A DNA stretch of 10,313 nucleotides from CAYGZA01 sp964354135 (GTDB lineage: Bacteria > Planctomycetota > Planctomycetia > Pirellulales > Thermoguttaceae): NCBI GenBank assembly GCA_964354135.1, contig CAYGZA010000246.1, positions 1 through 10,313 on the forward strand. The letters run 5' to 3'. Shown here piece after piece: positions 6,206 through 10,313 of this stretch (positions within the stretch are counted from its first letter, which is position 1; each line of letters starts with the position of its first letter). The notes under the pieces are model-generated. The model made no database searches and was not told where the DNA came from. It worked only from the letters and a program-made list of their open reading frames with translations. The position numbers and the translations under genes were made by a program.

Positions 6206-7225
6206 GTGGCGATTCGTGTTGGTATCAACGGATTTGGCCGGATCGGCCGGTTGGTGTTTCGCGGATTGATGGCTAAGCCGAACGTCTTTGAGGTCGTCGG
6301 GATCAACGACATCACCGACGTGAAGACGCTCTACGTGCTCACGAAGTACGATAGCGTCCATCGCCGCTATCCCGGCACGGTCGAGCACGACGACAAGAAC
6401 CTCATCGTTGACGGCAAGAAGATCCCGGTCCTGGCCGAGAAGGACCCGGCGAAGCTGCCGTGGAAAGACCTGAAGGCCGAGATCGTGCTGGAGAGCACGG
6501 GCGTGTTCACGGTCCGCGGCGGCGACGGCAAGCCCGGATATGCGAGCCACCTGGACGCCGGCGCGAGGAAGGTCATCCTCAGCGCCCCCGCCAAGGACGC
6601 CCCGGACCTGACCTGCGTGCTCGGCGTCAACGACGATCAGCTCAAGCCGGAGATGACGTGCATCTCCAACGCCAGTTGCACGACCAACTGTCTTGCACCC
6701 GTGGCCAAGGTGCTCCACGAGAGCTTCGGCATCGTCAAGGGCCTGATGACCACGATCCACGCCTACACCAACGACCAGCGCGTACACGACCTGCCGCACA
6801 AGGACCCCTACCGCGCCCGGGCCGCCGCCCTGAACATCATCCCCACCTCGACCGGCGCCGCCAAAGCGGTCGGGCTGGTCATCCCGGCGCTGAAGGGCAA
6901 GATGACCGGGTTCTCGATGCGGGTGCCCGTGTGTACCGGCAGCGTGGTCGACCTGGTCTGCGAGATGGCCAAGCCGGTCACCGCCGACGCGGTCAATGCC
7001 GCCGTGAAGGAGGCCTCGCAAGGGCGCCTCAAGGGCATCCTCAAGTACACCGAGGACCCGATCGTCTCCAGCGACGTGATCGGCGACCCGCACAGCTCGG
7101 TCTTCGTCGGCCCCTGGACCCAGGTGATCGGCGACAACCTGCTGAAGGTCGTCAGTTGGTACGACAACGAGTGGGCCTACAGTTGCCGGAGCGTGGACCT
7201 GATCGAGCGTGTGGCGAGGATGTGA
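6206..7225 (+). CDS. gapA: Type I glyceraldehyde-3-phosphate dehydrogenase
   Basis: 339 residues, the normal length. It converts glyceraldehyde-3-phosphate, NAD+ and phosphate to 1,3-bisphosphoglycerate in central glycolysis/gluconeogenesis, in the cytoplasm as a tetramer. INGFGRIGR near the N-terminus is the Rossmann nucleotide loop. SNASCTTNCLAP carries the catalytic Cys158, and His185 in TTIHAYTNDQ sits 27 residues later, the same spacing as Cys149/His176 in the classical enzyme. STGAAKAVG and the C-terminal WYDNEWAYS are also intact. The Asp in GIND at the end of the second strand fits NAD preference, not NADP; this is an inference. The protein begins VAIRVGINGF from GTG 6206. The gene is convergent with the methyltransferase, with 206 bp between stops, and is probably transcribed alone. 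Confidence 0.97.
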   Translation: MAIRVGINGFGRIGRLVFRGLMAKPNVFEVVGINDITDVKTLYVLTKYDSVHRRYPGTVEHDDKNLIVDGKKIPVLAEKDPAKLPWKDLKAEIVLESTGVFTVRGGDGKPGYASHLDAGARKVILSAPAKDAPDLTCVLGVNDDQLKPEMTCISNASCTTNCLAPVAKVLHESFGIVKGLMTTIHAYTNDQRVHDLPHKDPYRARAAALNIIPTSTGAAKAVGLVIPALKGKMTGFSMRVPVCTGSVVDLVCEMAKPVTADAVNAAVKEASQGRLKGILKYTEDPIVSSDVIGDPHSSVFVGPWTQVIGDNLLKVVSWYDNEWAYSCRSVDLIERVARM

Positions 7226-7431
7226 AGGAAGAGGGTTCAGGGTTCAGAGCCGGGCCGTGTCGGCCCGGTGGGTCGCCCACTGCCTACTGCGTCCCATCCT
7301 CTGCTTTCTTTCGAGACCGTAGCAGCAGTCTTGGGCGGCCACACGCCACCAAGATCAGGAGGATCACGAAAACACGAGATTCCGAAAACGAGAAACAGGA
7401 AGGACAGGCTTCTTGGGCTTACCCACGGCCG
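7226..7431. other. Convergent intergenic region with a shared hairpin and simple phrases
   Basis: The 206 bp between the gapA and methyltransferase stops hold no supported gene. At 7234-7246 GGTTCA is tandemly repeated. At 7250-7268 there is a hairpin with arms CCGGGCCG and CGGCCCGG around TGT. The remainder is purine-rich phrases such as CCGAAAACGAGAAACAGG. No intrinsic terminator with a T-run is visible for either gene. Confidence 0.6.
7247..7268. repeat. Intergenic copy of the GAGCCGGGCC hairpin repeat
   Basis: This 22-bp stretch, with arms CCGGGCCG-TGT-CGGCCCGG preceded by GAG on the plus strand, is identical to the reverse complement of 9553-9574 inside the methyltransferase gene. It lies 21 bp after the gapA stop codon. 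Confidence 0.9.
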
Positions 7432-10313
7432 TCAGACCCGTTTCCCGCTCCTTTTTCGAGCTTTCGTACCTTCGCGCTTTCGCGACGATTCGATTCCATT
7501 GCCACGAAGTCCGTCGTTCCGCCCCTTCCCCTCCTGCCTCTTGCCCTCCTGACGGCCTCCCGCGCGCGCAACGTTCAGCTCCAAGAGCTTCTCCAGCAAC
7601 TCCTCATCGGCGATGCCCGGGTCCCAGCCGTAGGCGGCGAAGACGGCTGCGTCGAGCCGCTTGTGGGCCAGGTCGAGCCACGCCGGGCGCTCGTTGTAGA
7701 GGTTGGTGAGAGTGCGCTTCTTGAGGCTTTCGGCGCAATCGGGGTCCTTGGGCACAATCCTCGGCCAGCGCACGGTGCCAATGCCGGGCGTAGGGTGCGT
7801 GCTTGCACGCACGCCTGTCTCCGTATCCTGCGTGCTTGCACGCACGCGGGTCTCCGTATCCTGCGTGCTTGCACGCACGCGGGTCTCCGTACCGTTTTCC
7901 GCCGGTACAACCGCGTGGTTGCAAGCAACCACCCTACCAAGAGCGCGGACCGTGGCCGGGTCGATGTAGCGGGCCCACGGGCCGTCGATCGAGCCGGGGA
8001 ACTCCAGCACCTCGGTCTTGGTCCACTCCGGCGGATTGAGCCACCCGTTGCGCAGATCATCCAGTTCCTTGGCCGCCGCGGCAATCGCCCCCTCTTGCTC
8101 TGGCGTCGGCTCCGGCAAGGGAAACGTCTCAAAACAACTCGTCGGCGTGTAGCGAAAGCCGCTCTTTGCCTCGCGGACCTGCGTTCCCTGCGCCCGAGCC
8201 CACACCTCATGCACCCGCGAGTGCAGGACGCCGAGGAAGTAGTCATCCGAACGCGCGAAGGCGATAAGTTGACCGTCTACGAGCATGCACGGCTCGACCC
8301 ACAGGAAGACGCGATGCTTCGCAACGCGAGGAGTGACAATGAAGCGCGAGAGATGTTTTGTCGCTTTACGTAAGGTTCCGGCGCCCTCGCCATGCAGCCA
8401 CCATCGCTGGCGCCTGCGCGCCCTCCGCATTTTGTCTCGTTCGGGCTTTACGCGCTCGCGCAGGATCGAGAAGGGTGCGTCAAAGAGGGCCGCGTCCGAT
8501 GCGGGCATGTCGATGCCGAAATCGATTATCCACATTCCGCGCGTTCGACTGAGAACGTCCCGCCCGTTTATCCATGGCCGAAGGACGTCGGAATTGGGAT
8601 GTCCACCCACCGATGGGATACGAACAAGAGCCTGCCCCTCCTCGTCAGTAATATCGAAAGAGCCGAACTTGAATCCACCGACAAAACCCATATTCCTGTT
8701 CGCCGGAAGTGGCTCTGCCGTCGTGGTATCTGCCGCCGTGGTCAAGTTGCTATTGATCGACTTAACACGTCGGCCGTCCAGTTCCTTGGCAGTTTCCTTC
8801 CCGTCATCGAAGCCGATCAACGAAACGTGAACGTTCGCTCCGTCGAGGATCCACGGTTGATCCGATTTCGCAAAGAAGATGTCACCGCATTCCTTGATCG
8901 CCTTCAGCGTGTCACGGTTCTTCCCGCCGCGGATGGCCTGCGTTGCCAGAAGCCCTACTCGCTTGGACCCGCCTGATTGAATCGCCTGTCGTGCTTTGTC
9001 AAACCAGTAGCAGCATACATCAGCCTGATTCGAGACGCGGTCTTCGTACATTCTGAAAAGCGCCTCGACGTACGGATGGCCCAGATGGAAACGCAACTTG
9101 CTGTACCCCAAGAACGGCGGGTTGCCGACGATGAATTCGGCCTCGGGCCATTCGGGCTCGCGGGGGTTCTTGGGATCCGAGAGGTCGAGGATCGCGTCCA
9201 TGCACCGGATCGACTCGATCGGCTCCAGCACCGGGTCGCTGGGCGCCTTAAAGCCGTTATGCCGCATCCACTGCAAATAGCCGATCCAAATCACCACCTG
9301 GGCCAACTCCTGCGCGTAGGGATTGATCTCGATCCCCGAAAGCTGCGTGGGCCGCACGTGCGGGATCATCGAGAGCCCGTGGGACGCCGCGTAGCTGATC
9401 ACCTCCTTTTCTAGGTCCAAGAGGAGATTGATCGCCACATAGAGGAAGTTGCCGGAGCCGCAGGCCGGGTCGAGCACCGTGACGTGGTGCAACCGCTCGG
9501 CGAAATCCAGGAGCGCCCGGTCAAAGGCCCGCCGCTCGTTGGAGTCTCTCTTCCGGGCCGACACGGCCCGGCTCCGAAAGCGAGGCGACACGGCCCGGCT
9601 CCGAACCCGGGCCGCGTCCTTGAGCTTCGGCCAAAGCTCGTTCTCGCACTTCTGGCGGACCGCCTGCCACTCGCGGCGCAAGGGCGCCATCACGACCGGC
9701 TCCAAGAGCGTCAGGATGTCCTCCTTGCTCGTGTAGTGGGCCCCGATCTGGGAGCGCTTCCCCGGGTCCAACGTCCGCTCAAACAGGGTGCCGAAGATCG
9801 AGGGCTCGACGCTGGCCCAGTCGTAGCCGTCGATGTTGATGAGGGTAGCGATTTCTTCGGGCGTGAGCTTGACTACGCCGGCATCGGCGAACAGCCCGCC
9901 GTTAAACCGCAGGATCGGGTCAGCCCCAAAATCGCCGCCCGAGGCCATGGCCTTGAAGAGCCCCTCCAAGCGCCGCGCCAATTGCGCCGGGTCGCGGCGC
10001 GAGCCTTCGAGGATGTGGCTGAAGAGCCCCTCGGGCAAGAGCCCGATGTCCTCGCCGAACATGCAGAACATGAGCTTCATGAGGAAGTGGGCCGCCGGCT
10101 GGGCGGGAACGCCGCGCAGGCGCATCCCGTCGGCCAGCTCGCCGAACCGCTCCGCCGCCTCCTCGGTGATGTGGACGGTGGTGACCTCGGGCCGCAGGGC
10201 CTCGGGGTCGAAGAAGACCTTGCGCAGTACGTCGAGGTTGCGGGGCTGGGCCATCCCCGCGAGGTTGAAGGCGTGGACCTGCTTGGCCGTGCCGGTGAAG
10301 TTGGTGTGGACCT
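7432..10313 (-). CDS. MmeI-like (type IIL) DNA N6-adenine methyltransferase / restriction-modification polypeptide, 5' end outside window
   Basis: 959 residues are visible; the frame is open to the right edge. The ATG at 10254 is unlikely to be the start, since preceding in-frame residues (FNLAGMAQPRNLDVLR) read as family sequence. Order: helical spacer including FMLKLMFCMFGEDIGLLP-like sequence and SIFGTLFERTLDPGKRSQIGAHYTS; SAM motif DPACGSGNF (9445-9471); catalytic NPPF (9112-9123), typical of N6-adenine enzymes; GLLATQAIRGG; a target-recognition region with RPWINGRDV, GMWIIDFGIDMP, VTPRVAKHR and YFLGVLHSRVHEVW; then a C-terminal helical part with KKRTLTNLYNERPAWL. MmeI relatives join nuclease, methylase and specificity in one chain; whether the N-terminal nuclease exists lies beyond the window. 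Two in-frame repeat blocks (9553-9606, 7790-7937) interrupt it between conserved segments. The last 42 residues are basic low complexity beyond the usual end (AAYGWDPGIADEELLEKLLELN). It likely protects or restricts DNA. Confidence 0.95.
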   Translation of the reverse strand, partial: VHTNFTGTAKQVHAFNLAGMAQPRNLDVLRKVFFDPEALRPEVTTVHITEEAAERFGELADGMRLRGVPAQPAAHFLMKLMFCMFGEDIGLLPEGLFSHILEGSRRDPAQLARRLEGLFKAMASGGDFGADPILRFNGGLFADAGVVKLTPEEIATLINIDGYDWASVEPSIFGTLFERTLDPGKRSQIGAHYTSKEDILTLLEPVVMAPLRREWQAVRQKCENELWPKLKDAARVRSRAVSPRFRSRAVSARKRDSNERRAFDRALLDFAERLHHVTVLDPACGSGNFLYVAINLLLDLEKEVISYAASHGLSMIPHVRPTQLSGIEINPYAQELAQVVIWIGYLQWMRHNGFKAPSDPVLEPIESIRCMDAILDLSDPKNPREPEWPEAEFIVGNPPFLGYSKLRFHLGHPYVEALFRMYEDRVSNQADVCCYWFDKARQAIQSGGSKRVGLLATQAIRGGKNRDTLKAIKECGDIFFAKSDQPWILDGANVHVSLIGFDDGKETAKELDGRRVKSINSNLTTAADTTTAEPLPANRNMGFVGGFKFGSFDITDEEGQALVRIPSVGGHPNSDVLRPWINGRDVLSRTRGMWIIDFGIDMPASDAALFDAPFSILRERVKPERDKMRRARRRQRWWLHGEGAGTLRKATKHLSRFIVTPRVAKHRVFLWVEPCMLVDGQLIAFARSDDYFLGVLHSRVHEVWARAQGTQVREAKSGFRYTPTSCFETFPLPEPTPEQEGAIAAAAKELDDLRNGWLNPPEWTKTEVLEFPGSIDGPWARYIDPATVRALGRVVACNHAVVPAENGTETRVRASTQDTETRVRASTQDTETGVRASTHPTPGIGTVRWPRIVPKDPDCAESLKKRTLTNLYNERPAWLDLAHKRLDAAVFAAYGWDPGIADEELLEKLLELNVARAGGRQEGKRQEGKGRNDGLRGNGIESSRKREGTKARKRSGKRV
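7790..7937. repeat. Palindromic block inside the methyltransferase gene, bounded by inverted hairpin elements
   Basis: The left end (7790-7814) and the reverse complement of the right end (7913-7937) share 21 of 25 bases. Both begin GTAGGGTG and both form a hairpin around a TT (AA) centre: GTGCGTGC-TT-GCACGCAC at 7795-7812 and GTGGTTGC-AA-GCAACCAC at 7915-7932. The four differences fall in two stem base pairs and preserve pairing. Between them lie the rest of the 33-bp tandem units and another hairpin, GTACCG...CGGTAC (7889-7908). The block is translated in frame within the methyltransferase. Confidence 0.85.
7796..7894. repeat. 33-bp tandem palindromic repeat, three copies, translated in frame
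   Basis: Copies start at 7796, 7829 and 7862, an exact 33-bp period. Each has the core TGCGTGC-TT-GCACGCA. The middle copy differs from its neighbours only at a few bases near the ends. On the coding strand they give TETRVRASTQD, TETRVRASTQD and TETGVRASTHP. The unit contains no stop codon in any of its six frames. Confidence 0.95.
9553..9606. repeat. 27-bp palindromic repeat, two copies, translated in frame
   Basis: The 20-bp core CGACACGGCCCGGCTCCGAA occurs at 9559-9578 and 9586-9605, a 27-bp period. The first copy also carries the full hairpin CCGGGCCG...CGGCCCGG. On the coding strand the copies give RSRAVSARK and RSRAVSPRF, just before the SAM-binding domain of the methyltransferase. The unit has no stop codon in any of six frames. 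Confidence 0.93.

Noticed and set aside
7247..7268. Intrinsic terminator for gapA
   Set aside because: The hairpin is strong but no T-run follows on either strand, and the same sequence occurs inside a coding region, so a repeat is the better reading.
7796..7894. Possible CRISPR array
   Set aside because: The 33-bp units are contiguous with no unique spacers, number only three, and are translated as part of a methyltransferase.
6460..8373. Plus-strand open frame spanning gapA and the methyltransferase end
   Set aside because: Out of frame with gapA and antisense to the methyltransferase; the translation is low-complexity and includes the palindromic repeats.
10252..10254. ATG as the start of the methyltransferase
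   Set aside because: The frame continues upstream to the edge with family-like residues and there is no clear Shine-Dalgarno site, so the gene is truncated by the window.

Overview
The window is GC-rich, densely coding DNA, most likely from a member of the Planctomycetota. That assignment is an inference. It rests on the many short hairpin-forming phrases between and inside genes, GTG starts behind strong Shine-Dalgarno sites, and a secreted protein of a type I associate with that phylum. No rRNA or tRNA gene, CRISPR array or transposase is visible.

Layout from left to right. (1) 1-1345, minus strand, runs off the left edge: a GlmU-like sugar-1-phosphate uridylyltransferase fused to a galactokinase-type GHMP kinase. 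Such a protein could make a sugar-1-phosphate and activate it to an NDP-sugar in one chain. (2) 1493-3583, minus: a thioredoxin-like DUF255 (YyaL/SPATA20-type) protein. (3) 3830-4630, minus: panB, the first committed step of pantothenate and CoA synthesis. (4) 4867-5916, plus, divergent from panB: a signal-peptide protein with two related beta-rich units joined by a Gly/Pro/Lys-rich linker. (5) 6206-7225, plus: a type I glyceraldehyde-3-phosphate dehydrogenase, preceded by a promoter-like sequence and a tandem hairpin repeat. (6) 7432-10313, minus, convergent with gapA and running off the right edge: a large MmeI-like (type IIL) DNA methyltransferase / restriction-modification polypeptide.

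Apart from the methyltransferase these are housekeeping or hypothetical genes with no evident shared pathway. They sit in separate transcription units with 147-289 bp gaps, most of which hold small repeats.

The most unusual signal is inside the methyltransferase gene. A block at 7790-7937 contains three 33-bp tandem palindromic units and is bounded by a related pair of inverted hairpin elements whose arms differ by compensating base changes. A second site at 9553-9606 holds a 27-bp palindromic unit in two copies, and its core recurs in the intergenic space just downstream of gapA. Both unit lengths are multiples of three and both units lack stop codons in all six frames, so the reading frame stays intact. 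This looks like interspersed palindromic DNA that has entered, and is tolerated by, a coding sequence. The second point of interest is the nucleotidyltransferase-sugar kinase fusion, whose kinase motif is atypical.
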